A stretch of DNA of 64,000 nucleotides, from positions 327,274-391,273 of the forward strand of contig NZ_RBWS01000004.1 of NCBI RefSeq assembly GCF_003627955.1. The letters are read 5' to 3'. This stretch comes from Sphingobacterium puteale. Its GTDB lineage: Bacteria > Bacteroidota > Bacteroidia > Sphingobacteriales > Sphingobacteriaceae. Positions 19,692-28,736 of the stretch are shown here, piece after piece. Each line of letters starts with the position of its first letter. Within the stretch, counting starts at the first letter, position 1. The translations under genes were made by a program, and so were the position numbers. A model generated the notes under the pieces. The model saw only the letters and a list, made by a program, of their open reading frames with translations, had not been told where the DNA came from and did no database searches.

Positions 19692-20507
19692 ATGTCAGAG
19701 AAAGATTTTTTGAACCGCAAGGTAACACTCGTCCTGGGCGGTGGTGGAGCAAGAGGATTGGTGCATATCGGTGTTATCCGTAAATTGGAGGAAATGGGCT
19801 TTGAGATAGATGAGATTGTCGGTTGCTCTATCGGAGCACTGGTGGGAGGGATCTATGCCCAGGGAAAGATGGATGTACTGGAAGACTGGATGCATAATCT
19901 CACAAAAAAATCAGTTTTCAATATGATGGACTTCAGTTGGAAGGGATTGGGAATGATGAAAGGTATCAAAGTTTTCAATGCGTTGAAATCGGTGATTCCC
20001 GATGCAAATATTGAAACGTTTCCCATTTTATTCAAAGCTGTCGCGACAGACCTGAACTATGAGGAAGAAGTAGTCCTGGATTTTGGGAGCATGTATGATG
20101 CGATTCGGGCCTCCATTGCCATACCAGCTGTATTTACTGCTGTCGAGGATGATACCCATGTCTATGTGGATGGTGGAGTGCTCAATCCTTTGCCGATTAA
20201 CCATGTCACAAAAAAAGAGAATTTAATTATCGCGGTCAATCTGGAATCGAAGCCCGATAAACAATATTCTGTTATCAAAAAGCTGGATACCAAGACCTCA
20301 AATTCCCTGGATATTCTTCAGACATCCTATTATGTCATGCGCCGAAAAATGAGCCGTATGATTATTGATCTCTACCGTCCGGATGTCGTTGTTGATATTC
20401 CTTATAACATTTGTAACTTGTGGGATTACCACCGTGCCGAGTTTTTAGTTGAAAAGGGTAGGGAGTATATCGATAAGGCCCTTAAAAATAAAACCAAAAT
20501 AAAGTAG
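19692..20507 (+). CDS. patatin-like phospholipase
   Basis: A lipid acyl hydrolase of the patatin/RssA family, 271 residues, with no signal peptide. The oxyanion-hole motif GGGGARG lies at 16-22, the nucleophile Ser46 in GCSIG (44-48), and the catalytic Asp in VDGGVLNP near 158; together they form the Ser-Asp dyad. The substrate is unknown, though membrane phospholipids are likely. It is a single gene divergent from the DsbA-like gene, and its stop codon lies inside the stem of a hairpin. Confidence 0.85.
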   Translation: MSEKDFLNRKVTLVLGGGGARGLVHIGVIRKLEEMGFEIDEIVGCSIGALVGGIYAQGKMDVLEDWMHNLTKKSVFNMMDFSWKGLGMMKGIKVFNALKSVIPDANIETFPILFKAVATDLNYEEEVVLDFGSMYDAIRASIAIPAVFTAVEDDTHVYVDGGVLNPLPINHVTKKENLIIAVNLESKPDKQYSVIKKLDTKTSNSLDILQTSYYVMRRKMSRMIIDLYRPDVVVDIPYNICNLWDYHRAEFLVEKGREYIDKALKNKTKIK

Positions 20508-20576
20508 CCATTGGCATTGTACTGCTTTATTTTGGTCTATGCAATTTAAATCGCCGTCTATTTCATACGGCGATTT
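20493..20576 (+). terminator. two successive hairpins after the patatin gene
   Basis: The first hairpin pairs ACCAAAATAAAGTAG (20493-20507, containing the stop codon) with CTGCTTTATTTTGGT (20522-20536), with one G-T pair. The second pairs AAATCGCCGT with ACGGCGATTT (20547-20576). The second could also serve the convergent phosphodiesterase gene. Confidence 0.6.
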
Positions 20577-20601
20577 GTTGGGCCATTAAAATATCAGGAT
20601 T

Positions 20602-21513
20602 TTAAAAGAGATTCGGATAATCACTGATTATTCCGTCTACCTTCAGTACTTTTAGTTGTTCTATCTCCGCTTTTGTATTTACCGTCCATGGAATAACTTT
20701 AACATTTGCTTTGTGGTATTGCTTGACAAAGTCGCGATTTACCAACTTATACTGTGGGCTGATGATGAAAGGTGTAAAGCCCAACGCTTCGATTGTCTCC
20801 GTTGCATTTTTTGCATAATTGGCATCAATCAGATACGACACTTTTATTTGAGGGTAAGCTTTATTTAGATACTTGACTGCTCGAATATCAAAGGACTGAA
20901 TAACAGTGCGGGCAGCAATCTTTTTCTCAGTAATCACCTGTACCACTAAATCAACAAATTCTTCCACTCTAGGGTGATAAATACCATCCTTGTTTTCGCT
21001 GCTTTTTACTTCGATGTTATAAAACAGGGGGGCATTACGCTTTTGAAGGGCATAGGCTTCTGTACTATCGATGAGGTCAGCGAGTTTTGCAATGCGCGTG
21101 ACTTGTTTTTTTTGCTCAGGAAATTCTTTGTAAAACTTCGAACCGATATCATACTTAAGGAGATCTTTATAGTTTATTGCGAAAATTTTCAAGGATTTGT
21201 CCTTCTCCGCGAGCTCACTGCCATCTGGCTTCAGTACAAATTTTGGATTGAGATAGTCGTCGTGAAAAACAACAACTTTACGGTCTTTGGTGATATGGCA
21301 GTCCATTTCCAGTGTCGTTACTTGTGGTAAGTCAATGGAATTTTTCATTGCAGCAATGGACTCCTCGGGGTACAGACCTCGCCCTCCACGGTGGGCTTCC
21401 AAACTAAGTTTAGGGAAGCTATTTTCTGTTTTTGCTGGATCTTTCATAACTGAACAAGAAGCAAACGGTAATAATAGGCCCAAAATGGCTATTCTAAGAA
21501 AAAATATTTTCAT
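20602..21513 (-). CDS. glycerophosphodiester phosphodiesterase, lipoprotein
   Basis: Hydrolyses glycerophosphodiesters to glycerol 3-phosphate and an alcohol, outside the cytoplasm. The chain begins with a lipoprotein signal (FASC, Cys20). The catalytic HRGG (His41-Arg42) is followed by LEMDCHITKD and VVVFHDDYLNP, with the metal ligands and second histidine of the GDPD fold. At 303 residues it is of usual size. It is convergent with the patatin gene; the two could both serve phospholipid turnover, but this is only proximity. Confidence 0.88.
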   Translation of the reverse strand: MKIFFLRIAILGLLLPFASCSVMKDPAKTENSFPKLSLEAHRGGRGLYPEESIAAMKNSIDLPQVTTLEMDCHITKDRKVVVFHDDYLNPKFVLKPDGSELAEKDKSLKIFAINYKDLLKYDIGSKFYKEFPEQKKQVTRIAKLADLIDSTEAYALQKRNAPLFYNIEVKSSENKDGIYHPRVEEFVDLVVQVITEKKIAARTVIQSFDIRAVKYLNKAYPQIKVSYLIDANYAKNATETIEALGFTPFIISPQYKLVNRDFVKQYHKANVKVIPWTVNTKAEIEQLKVLKVDGIISDYPNLF

Positions 21514-21875
21514 TTATTTATTGTATTTAAAACAAAATAAGGGTAAATTATCCCGTTTTGAATAGGCGAATATACATAACCTATTTTATTTTTGACGATT
21601 TTGAATCACTGATTCATTCCCTTTTAAGTGTTTTCGAAAGAGAATAAACTAAAATGAATGGTCGAAATTGTTGAAATGAAAAAAGCGATGTTTTTGAAGG
21701 TCTGTTAATATCTTTTCTTAGAAGAGGTAAGAGGCTTAGAGGACGATTGTAGCGTGACTGAGAATAATACAATACACATATATATAAGGAGGAAATCTAT
21801 TTTTTTTGTCTTTTTTGCAAGAAATTATTGTCATTCCTTTTAGAATTCCCTTTATTTGCACAAATCTCAAATTAG
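21514..21875. other. 362-base gene-free stretch upstream of topA
   Basis: No convincing gene. TATTTTTG at 21587-21594 could be a plus-strand -7 element, which would give topA a leader near 280 bases, but no -33 element fits. I see nothing else. Confidence 0.4.
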
Positions 21876-24275
21876 ATGGCGAAAAATTTATTGATAGTTG
21901 AGTCTCCCGCGAAAGCAAAAACGATAGAAGGATATTTAGGAAGCGATTTTTTGGTAAAGTCGAGTTACGGGCATATCCGTGATTTGGTGAAAACCGATGA
22001 TGCGATTAATACAGAGAAGAATTTTGAACAGAAGTATGAAGTTCCCTCTGATAAAAAAGCAGTCGTGAGTGAGCTGAAGAAATTAGCTAAGGCAGCGGAA
22101 ACTGTTTGGCTTGCATCCGATGAGGACCGCGAGGGAGAGGCTATTTCCTGGCATTTATTTGAGACATTGGGATTGAAAGACGAAAGTACAAAACGCATTG
22201 TGTTTCATGAGATCACCAAACCAGCGATATTGAAAGCTATCGACAATCCCCGTAAAATAGATTATAATCTTGTCAACGCACAACAGGCGAGACGAGTTTT
22301 AGATAGATTGGTAGGTTTTGAACTGTCTCCGGTTTTATGGAAAAAGGTGAAACCTTCTTTATCGGCAGGTCGTGTACAATCTGTTGCAGTTCGATTAATT
22401 GTAGACCGCGAACGTGAAATTAATAAGTTTGAACCGGAGGCGGCTTTTAAGATTGTTGCGTTTTTCCATACGGGCAAGATTAAAGATAGTTTTAAAGCCG
22501 AGCTTCCGCAAAGATTTGCGACGGAAGCAGAAGCGACACGGTTTTTGGAAGATTGTAAAGCAGCGCTGTTTGCGGTTAAAAATCTGGAAACAAAACCGTC
22601 AAAACGCTCACCGGCTGCGCCATTTACCACATCTACTTTACAGCAGGAAGCAAGTAGAAAACTCGGCTTCTCGGTCGCACGGACGATGCAGGTTGCTCAA
22701 CGTTTATATGAGTCGGGGCGTATTACTTATATGCGTACGGATTCCGTCAATTTGAGTGATACGGCTATTGAAGCGGCGGAAAAAGAAATTAAATCGGCTT
22801 ATGGCAATCAATACCATAAAGTAAGAAAATATAAAACAAAAACTTCTGGTGCGCAAGAGGCACACGAGGCTATACGTCCTACCTATTTTTCAGAACATAC
22901 CATTGAAGGTGATTCGGCAGAAAAGAGACTATATGAACTGATCTGGAAGAGAGCAATTGCTTCGCAGATGAGTGAAGCAGAATTTGAACGTACACTGGCG
23001 AAGATTTCCATTTCTACACGTCCGGAAGATCTGAATGCTTCAGGAGAGGTGATGAAATTTGACGGTTTTCTGAAAGTATATATGGAATCCGTCGATGATG
23101 ATCAGGAGACAACACTGGATGAAGATAGCGATAACGCCATCCTTCCACCATTGACCGTCGGATTACAACTGACATTGAAAAGCATGTCAGCGACGGAACG
23201 CTTTACAAGACCTCCGGCACGTTATACGGAAGCGGCATTAGTGAAAAAATTAGAGGAACTAGGTATCGGTAGACCGTCTACTTATGCGCCAACCATTTCT
23301 ACAATTCAAAATCGTGGTTATGTTGTTAAAGAAGAACGAGAAGGAAGAGCACGCGACTATCGGGTATTGACCCTCGAGAATGCCGAACTGAAAGCCGTTA
23401 CAAAAACAGAAATTACAGGTGCCGAAAAAGGGAAAATGTTCCCCACTGATATCGGTATTGTCGTGAATGATTTCTTGGTAGAGCATTTCAATGGTATTGT
23501 TGACTTTCACTTTACGGCGAATGTCGAGAAAGAGTTTGACGATATTGCGCATGGATTGACCGAGTGGACAAAAATGCTTCACGATTTCTATGGCCCTTTT
23601 CACTCCGAAGTTGAAGATACGCTGGAAAATGCTGATCGTGCCAATAATGAACGTGAACTGGGTATAGATCCAGTTTCCGGAAAACCTGTTTCCGTGCGTA
23701 TCGGAAAATTTGGGCCTCTGGTTCAGATCGGTTCGCCAGATGATGAGGAAAAACCTCGATTCGCATCTTTACGCAAGGGGCAGATGATTGAAACGATTAC
23801 CTTTGAAGATGCCATGGAATTATTTAAACTTCCAAAAAAAGTTGGTGTATTTGAAGATAAAGAAATGACAGTTGCCATCGGTCGATTTGGACCTTATATC
23901 CGTCATAATTCCGCTTTCTATTCCTTGCCAAAAGGAGTAGATCCATTGGACGTTACCGAAGAGGAATGCATTCAGATTATTCAGGAGAAACGTCAGAAAG
24001 ATATTGAAAAAGTGATCCGTGTTTTTGATGAAAATCCGGATGCTCAGATCGAACAGGGCCGTTGGGGACCATTCATTCGTTTTGGAAAGCAGAATCTGAA
24101 AATTCCGAAAGGAACAGAAATTGAAAAGATCAGCTATGAAGATGTGCTGAAGTGGGCGGAAGCGGATGCACCGAAAGGTAAAACTTTTAAAGCAAAAACT
24201 GCTGAAAAGAAAACAGTTGCTAAAAAAGCACCGGCAAAGAAGGCTCCAGCAAAGAAAACGACAAAGTCTAAATAA
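21876..24275 (+). CDS. topA: DNA topoisomerase I
   Basis: Type IA topoisomerase that relaxes negative supercoils. The TOPRIM domain starts at the N-terminus (LLIVESPAKAKTIEGYLG), with the acidic DEDREGE motif near 80. The active-site tyrosine is Tyr285 in RITYMRTDS. The C-terminal half has repeated topoisomerase C-terminal modules (GKFGPLVQIG, GRFGPYIRH, GRWGPFIRFG) without the zinc-ribbon cysteines of the enterobacterial enzyme, and then a lysine/alanine-rich tail (KKAPAKKAPAKK) as seen in other Bacteroidota. It is 799 residues and leads a three-gene operon. Confidence 0.96.
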   Translation: MAKNLLIVESPAKAKTIEGYLGSDFLVKSSYGHIRDLVKTDDAINTEKNFEQKYEVPSDKKAVVSELKKLAKAAETVWLASDEDREGEAISWHLFETLGLKDESTKRIVFHEITKPAILKAIDNPRKIDYNLVNAQQARRVLDRLVGFELSPVLWKKVKPSLSAGRVQSVAVRLIVDREREINKFEPEAAFKIVAFFHTGKIKDSFKAELPQRFATEAEATRFLEDCKAALFAVKNLETKPSKRSPAAPFTTSTLQQEASRKLGFSVARTMQVAQRLYESGRITYMRTDSVNLSDTAIEAAEKEIKSAYGNQYHKVRKYKTKTSGAQEAHEAIRPTYFSEHTIEGDSAEKRLYELIWKRAIASQMSEAEFERTLAKISISTRPEDLNASGEVMKFDGFLKVYMESVDDDQETTLDEDSDNAILPPLTVGLQLTLKSMSATERFTRPPARYTEAALVKKLEELGIGRPSTYAPTISTIQNRGYVVKEEREGRARDYRVLTLENAELKAVTKTEITGAEKGKMFPTDIGIVVNDFLVEHFNGIVDFHFTANVEKEFDDIAHGLTEWTKMLHDFYGPFHSEVEDTLENADRANNERELGIDPVSGKPVSVRIGKFGPLVQIGSPDDEEKPRFASLRKGQMIETITFEDAMELFKLPKKVGVFEDKEMTVAIGRFGPYIRHNSAFYSLPKGVDPLDVTEEECIQIIQEKRQKDIEKVIRVFDENPDAQIEQGRWGPFIRFGKQNLKIPKGTEIEKISYEDVLKWAEADAPKGKTFKAKTAEKKTVAKKAPAKKAPAKKTTKSK

Positions 24276-24277
24276 GG

Positions 24278-24691
24278 ATGAAAGCAGATTTGCCAGAAAA
24301 TATAGTAAAAGATATTATGATTGCCGTGGTTTTGGAAGGCGAGACCGTGGAGACGAAAAACTGGACAGTGTACGTTATTAACGATAAAAATGTAGCAATA
24401 CAGAACGTGCTGATCAGTTCAAAAGGCTACGGTGAAAAAGATGGTCGGCAAGTAACCACCACCACTTTGCGGCATTTCATCGGAAATATCGAAGCAAAAT
24501 CCTTTGATCGGGTGGAGGCAATCGACGAGCAGGTATTTGGCCTGACCAATGAATATTGGTTGAGCTTTTATATTGACAATATTATTTACGATAAAAAGTA
24601 TATCTTTTTGCCCGAAAGCATAGTCGATGGTAACCTGACTAAGGTTCCCTTGGTAAATAAACCCGGTGTCATCATAGGAGGAAACGAATAA
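24278..24691 (+). CDS. conserved protein of unknown function between topA and cmk
   Basis: 137 residues, starting two bases after the topA stop and sharing one base with the cmk start, so it is surely translated in the operon. No signal peptide or membrane segment. Features seen are an early VVLEGETVETKNWTVYVIND segment, a basic middle (SSKGYGEKDGRQVTTTTLRH), and an aromatic stretch NEYWLSFYIDNIIYDKKYIF. The tight linkage suggests a conserved gene order in the phylum, but I cannot name the family or function. Confidence 0.7.
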   Translation: MKADLPENIVKDIMIAVVLEGETVETKNWTVYVINDKNVAIQNVLISSKGYGEKDGRQVTTTTLRHFIGNIEAKSFDRVEAIDEQVFGLTNEYWLSFYIDNIIYDKKYIFLPESIVDGNLTKVPLVNKPGVIIGGNE

Positions 24692-25386
24692 TGAGCACAA
24701 GACACAATTTTATCATTGCCATAGATGGTTTTTCTTCCTGTGGAAAGAGTACGCTGGCAAAAGCTCTGGCTAAAAAATTAAAATTTGCCTTTATTGACAG
24801 TGGAGCAATGTATCGAGCCGTAACGCTCTATTTTATACGCCATCATATTGCTTTGGACGATCAGCAAGCGATTGATAATGCTCTAAATGATATTCATATT
24901 GACTTTATTCCAAACGCTCTAAAAACGGAGATTCACCTGAACGATGAGGATATCTCGGAAGAGATTCGTCAAATGTATATTTCCGATAAGGTGAGCGAGG
25001 TCAGTGCGATTAAAGCGGTGCGTACCGCCATGGTTGCGCAACAGCAAAAGTTAGGCAGCCGCCGAAATATCATTATGGACGGTCGTGACATTGGTACCAC
25101 AGTTTTTCCGGATGCCGATCTCAAGATCTTTATGACGGCTGATCCTAAAGTTAGGGCTGCCAGGAGATATCTGGAACTAACGGAAAAAGGGGAAGATGTA
25201 ACACTTGAAGAGGTGGTGGAAAATCTTGCCAATCGGGACCGAATTGATAGTACCCGTGCAGAGAGTCCTTTGCGGCAAGCTGAAGATGCCATCGTGCTGG
25301 ATAACTCAAATTTGACTCCGGAACAACAGCTGAATTTTGTCGAAGAAGAATATCTGAAAATTAAAGCAGCCAGGATACAAGCATAA
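24691..25386 (+). CDS. cmk: cytidylate kinase
   Basis: Phosphorylates CMP and dCMP in nucleotide salvage and supply. The P-loop is GFSSCGKSTLAKA near residues 11-23; SGAMYRAVTLY and MDGRDIGTTVFPDA are the CMP-binding signatures, and DSTRAESPLRQAEDA is the lid-region motif. 231 residues is the normal length. It closes the topA operon and is followed by a strong bidirectional terminator. Confidence 0.94.
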   Translation: MSTRHNFIIAIDGFSSCGKSTLAKALAKKLKFAFIDSGAMYRAVTLYFIRHHIALDDQQAIDNALNDIHIDFIPNALKTEIHLNDEDISEEIRQMYISDKVSEVSAIKAVRTAMVAQQQKLGSRRNIIMDGRDIGTTVFPDADLKIFMTADPKVRAARRYLELTEKGEDVTLEEVVENLANRDRIDSTRAESPLRQAEDAIVLDNSNLTPEQQLNFVEEEYLKIKAARIQA

Positions 25387-25397
25387 ATATGTGCAAG

Positions 25398-25434
25398 AAA
25401 AAAGATGCCGATTGAAAAATCGGCATCTTTTATA
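25398..25434. terminator. bidirectional terminator after cmk
   Basis: GATGCCGATT and AATCGGCATC around a GAAA loop, flanked by A and T runs. It serves cmk and the convergent small gene. Confidence 0.85.
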
Positions 25435-25446
25435 TTTTAGCCCCAG

Positions 25447-25740
25447 CTATTTAATACTATTGATTTGCTGTTGCTCCAGTAATTTGTTTACATTGTTTTT
25501 CTCTCCAAACTCTGCGGTCTGCTCTTGAAATGATTCCAGTAGCGTTTTGATAGCCTCTGAATTATCCGCTGTACGTTGATAAATCTCAGGAATTGTCTTT
25601 TCAATATTCTTATCTCCAAGTTCGATGTTATCTACTTCGATTTTGCCTATTTTTTCTAAAACAGCTTGTTGACTGTTTCTGACATCTTCTAACTCTCTTG
25701 CTATTTTTTCCATCAATTGGAACTTCTTCAATTTATCCAT
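25447..25740 (-). CDS. small coiled-coil protein of unknown function
   Basis: A 97-residue protein (MDKLKKFQLMEKIA...) rich in Glu, Lys, Gln and Asn, with heptad-like spacing of Leu and Ile over most of its length. No signal peptide, membrane segment or known motif. The ATG at 25740 was chosen over one two codons upstream; either is possible. It stands alone between two terminators. The composition is that of a helical structural or adaptor protein, which is all the sequence supports. Confidence 0.55.
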   Translation of the reverse strand: MDKLKKFQLMEKIARELEDVRNSQQAVLEKIGKIEVDNIELGDKNIEKTIPEIYQRTADNSEAIKTLLESFQEQTAEFGEKNNVNKLLEQQQINSIK

Positions 25741-25844
25741 ATGCAATATCTTTAGTTATACTGTAATAAGAACAATGCTGTTCGAAACTTTGTTTTGTTT
25801 TTTTTCAAAACTAAAAAAAACAGGCTGTATCTCTTGGTATGATA

Positions 25845-25877
25845 CAAAAAAAGCCAGTCCTTATTTTGGGCTGGCTG
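25845..25877 (-). terminator. terminator of the aminotransferase gene
   Basis: GCCAGTCC and GGGCTGGC pair around TTATTTT with a T run on the minus strand. A second small hairpin (AAGCAAAG/CTTTGCTT, 25879-25899) lies just before it. Confidence 0.7.
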
Positions 25878-25900
25878 CAAGCAAAGTTACGCTTTGCTTT

Positions 25901-27100
25901 TTAATTTGTTCTTCCGGGATATATTTCTAACGCTTTCTCCAGACAGATCAATGCGTTTTTAAGATCATTCTGATTTAGTACATAAGCTAAGCGAACTTGA
26001 TTTGTTCCGGCACCTTCTGTACTATAGAAGCCAGTTGCTGGCGCCATCATGACTGTTTCATTATTGTAAGAAAACTCTTCCAACATCCATTGGCAAAATT
26101 TATCCGCGTTATCGATGGGCAGCTTGGCAACCACATAGAATGCACCGCCGGGGTTAGGAGAGTAAACGCCTTCAATTGCATTTAATCCATTGACTAAGAC
26201 GTCTCTTCTCGCTGTATATTCTTTGGATACTGCTTCAAAGTAGCTATCTGGTGTATCTACAGCAGCTTCTCCCGCAATTTGACCTTCCATCGATGGACTT
26301 AAGCGCGCCTGCGCAAATTTTAATGCAGTCTGATAAAGCGCTTTGTTTTTGGTAATGATACAACCAATACGAGCACCGCATGCTGAATAGCGTTTTGAAA
26401 CGGTGTCAAAGATGACGACATTATTTTCAAGGCCCTCCAGATGCATAGGGGATATAAACTCCCTACCATCGTAACAGAATTCGCGGTAAGCCTCATCCGA
26501 AAATAGATAAAGATCATATTTAAGGCAAAGTTCACGCAGAGCTTCCAGTTCTTCTCTCGAATAAAGGTAACCTGTCGGATTGTTGGGGTTACAGATACAG
26601 ATTGCTTTTGTTTTTTCTGTAATTACTTTTTCAAATTCAGCTATGGAAGGCAGTGCAAATCCATTTTCGATGTAGGACATGATCGGTTTGATCACAATAT
26701 CAGATGAGCAGGCAAAGCCGTTGTAATTCGCGTAAAAAGGTTCCGGAATAATTACTTCTTCACCTTCATTCAGACATGCTTGCATGGTAATTGTGATTGC
26801 CTCAGAGCCACCATTGGTGACCAAGATGTCCGTAGGTTCAATATTGTAATTTAGCTTGTTATAGTATTCGGCTAATTTTTTACGGTAGGAGGCCGTACCT
26901 TCAGAAGGTGTATAAGCCCATACTTTGAAATCAATATTTTTCAAAGCATTAAGCATAATTTCAGGTGTCTGGATATCAGGTTGCCCGATATTTAAATGGT
27001 ATATTTTTTTACCGTCTTTTTTTGCTTGATCAGCATAAGGCGTCAGTTTTCTGATTGGTGACGCAGGCATATTCAGCCCTTTTTCTGATATTACTGGCAT
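25901..27100 (-). CDS. class I PLP-dependent aminotransferase
   Basis: A fold-type I aminotransferase of 399 residues, closest in pattern to aspartate aminotransferases of the AAT-like subgroup. Seen are NIGQPDIQTP, TNGGSEAI, NPNNPTGY, SDEAYREF and the PLP lysine Lys236 in SKRYSACGARIG, with the substrate-carboxylate arginine expected in NQVRLAY. The amino donor cannot be fixed from the sequence; aspartate or an aromatic amino acid is likely. It is transcribed alone, with a -7 element at 27126-27133 and a terminator downstream. Confidence 0.88.
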   Translation of the reverse strand: MPVISEKGLNMPASPIRKLTPYADQAKKDGKKIYHLNIGQPDIQTPEIMLNALKNIDFKVWAYTPSEGTASYRKKLAEYYNKLNYNIEPTDILVTNGGSEAITITMQACLNEGEEVIIPEPFYANYNGFACSSDIVIKPIMSYIENGFALPSIAEFEKVITEKTKAICICNPNNPTGYLYSREELEALRELCLKYDLYLFSDEAYREFCYDGREFISPMHLEGLENNVVIFDTVSKRYSACGARIGCIITKNKALYQTALKFAQARLSPSMEGQIAGEAAVDTPDSYFEAVSKEYTARRDVLVNGLNAIEGVYSPNPGGAFYVVAKLPIDNADKFCQWMLEEFSYNNETVMMAPATGFYSTEGAGTNQVRLAYVLNQNDLKNALICLEKALEIYPGRTN

Positions 27101-27125
27101 TATAGTTTTTTTAAAATTAGTTGTG

Positions 27126-27133
27126 CAAAGCTA
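27126..27133 (-). promoter_or_regulatory. -7 element of the aminotransferase gene
   Basis: TAGCTTTG on the minus strand, 26 bases before the ATG at 27100. Confidence 0.5.
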
Positions 27134-27139
27134 ACCAAA

Positions 27140-27184
27140 ATAAAACGAAAAAAGCCACATCAGGATGTGGCTTTTTTCGTTTTA
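27140..27184. terminator. long bidirectional terminator
   Basis: AAAACGAAAAAAGCCACATC and its complement form a stem of about 20 bases with a two-base loop. It ends the DUF1573 gene on the minus strand, directly upstream of the next promoter. Confidence 0.85.
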
Positions 27185-27196
27185 TCTGTCGGATTT

Positions 27197-27571
27197 TTAT
27201 TCTACAATCCCTTTAATATAAAGTGTCTTTACAGGTGTTTTTGTATTTGATTGTACCGTAAAACTTTTGGTAAAAGGTGCTTTCGCCGCAGCGTTATAAG
27301 TAACCTTAATTGTTCCTGTTTCTCCCGGCTTGATAGGCGTTTTGGTAAATTCAGCCACAGAACAACCACAAGTAGGGACTACGTTTGAAATGATAATAGG
27401 CTCACTGCCTGTATTTGAAAATTTAAAATTATATGATACAGGTGTTCCGGCCGGAATTTTGCCGAAATCATGTGTCTCTTTTTCGAATTTAAATTCCCCT
27501 TGACCTGCCTGCATAGATGATAAACCGATAAAGGAAATGATCACTGCTAAGATTGTTATATACTTTTTCAT
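27197..27571 (-). CDS. exported DUF1573 domain protein
   Basis: 124 residues: a signal peptide (MKKYITILAVIISFIGLSSM, cleavage near AGQG) and one DUF1573 domain, an Ig-like fold common in Bacteroidota. Diagnostic segments are ETHDFGKIPAGTPVSYNFKF, PTCGCSVAEF and GETGTIKVTYN. The CGC cysteines are typical of the family. The molecular function of DUF1573 is unknown; it is probably periplasmic. Same direction as the upstream kdsD but with its own promoter and a 98-base gap. Confidence 0.85.
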   Translation of the reverse strand: MKKYITILAVIISFIGLSSMQAGQGEFKFEKETHDFGKIPAGTPVSYNFKFSNTGSEPIIISNVVPTCGCSVAEFTKTPIKPGETGTIKVTYNAAAKAPFTKSFTVQSNTKTPVKTLYIKGIVE

Positions 27572-27617
27572 GCTTCTAAGATATTACTTTGTGATTAAAA
27601 TAGTACAACTGATATGC

Positions 27618-27625
27618 CAAATGTA
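27618..27625 (-). promoter_or_regulatory. -7 element of the DUF1573 gene
   Basis: TACATTTG on the minus strand, 46 bases before the ATG at 27571. Confidence 0.5.
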
Positions 27626-27669
27626 GTATTTATTGCGAATTTATTACTCATCTAACAACTTTATTACAG

Positions 27670-28635
27670 TTAGATTATACCTTCTTTGAGCAGGTCTTGT
27701 ATATGAATGACGCCATCATAGTTCCCCTGATCCGCTACCAGCAATTGGGTGATATTGTTTTCCCGCATGATATGGAGTGCATTGGCAGCAAGTTCGTTTT
27801 TGTCGATCACCTTTGGCGATTTGCCCATAATATCTGCTGCGCTGATTGTCGCCAGATCAGTGTGTCTCTCGAGCATACGGCGGATATCACCATCGGTAAT
27901 AATACCTTGAATCTGTGTGTCCTTTAAGACAGCCACTGCTCCGAGCCTGAAGTGTGTGATAGTGATGATGATATCTCTGACATTTGCATTCAATTGTACG
28001 CTCGGTTTGCCGTTTTGATCAGATAGGTCTCTGACTTTTAGGTAAAGTTTCTTGCCCAGGGCACCTCCGGGATGGTATTTTGCAAAGTCCTGGTCTGTAA
28101 AATCCCGGCATTCCTGCAGGACAACTGCTAAGGCATCACCCATGGCCAATTGCGCTGTTGTACTTGACGTTGGCGCTAAATTGTTTGGACAGGCCTCTTT
28201 CTCCACCGTGGTATTCAGGATATGATCCGCATTTTTGGCCAAGTAGGATTCTGTATTTCCTACCAAAGCCACCAATGTGTTTTTCGTTTGCTTCAGAAAT
28301 GGAACCAGCACCTTGATTTCTGGGGTATTGCCACTTTTGGATATGGCAATAATCAAATCATACTGTTGAATAATACCTAAATCTCCATGGATGGCGTCGG
28401 CAGCATGCATAAAGATGGACGGTGTTCCTGTGGAGTTTAAAGTTGCAACAATCTTTTGTGCTATGATTGCACTTTTTCCAATACCTGTGACGATTACCCG
28501 GCCCTGGAGATGGAGGATTTTATTTATCACGGTAACAAAATCATCATCAATATATTGAGCCAGAGCAGCTACTGCTTTTGCTTCTTCCTGAATAGCCTGA
28601 ATAGCTATATTTTTTATTTCGTAGTTGTTTTTCAC
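27670..28635 (-). CDS. kdsD: arabinose-5-phosphate isomerase, KpsF/GutQ type
   Basis: Makes arabinose 5-phosphate from ribulose 5-phosphate, the first step toward Kdo of lipopolysaccharide. A SIS domain (about 40-175; VTGIGKSAIIAQKIVATLNS, ISKSGNTPE) is followed by two CBS domains (about 205-320; GIITDGDIRRMLE). 321 residues is normal. It is divergent from recQ, beyond which lies kdsA, the enzyme that uses its product; rpe earlier in the window makes or uses the same pentose phosphates. Confidence 0.92.
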   Translation of the reverse strand: MKNNYEIKNIAIQAIQEEAKAVAALAQYIDDDFVTVINKILHLQGRVIVTGIGKSAIIAQKIVATLNSTGTPSIFMHAADAIHGDLGIIQQYDLIIAISKSGNTPEIKVLVPFLKQTKNTLVALVGNTESYLAKNADHILNTTVEKEACPNNLAPTSSTTAQLAMGDALAVVLQECRDFTDQDFAKYHPGGALGKKLYLKVRDLSDQNGKPSVQLNANVRDIIITITHFRLGAVAVLKDTQIQGIITDGDIRRMLERHTDLATISAADIMGKSPKVIDKNELAANALHIMRENNITQLLVADQGNYDGVIHIQDLLKEGII

Positions 28636-28672
28636 AAAAAATACTCTTACTTTTATCTATTAGAATAGATTG

Positions 28673-28680
28673 CAAAAATA
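28673..28680 (-). promoter_or_regulatory. -7 element of kdsD
   Basis: TATTTTTG on the minus strand, 37 bases before the ATG at 28635. Confidence 0.5.
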
Positions 28681-28717
28681 GATTATTTTTCAGGATTATT
28701 TCTTCATTTATCTATCT

Positions 28718-28725
28718 TATTTTTG
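28718..28725 (+). promoter_or_regulatory. -7 element of recQ
   Basis: TATTTTTG ends 11 bases before the recQ ATG. The transcript leader would be only a few bases long. Confidence 0.55.
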
Positions 28726-28736
28726 CCCAAGGCGCA

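Noticed and set aside
21736..21918. Minus-strand frame over the topA start
   Set aside because: Antisense to the topA start, with no support.
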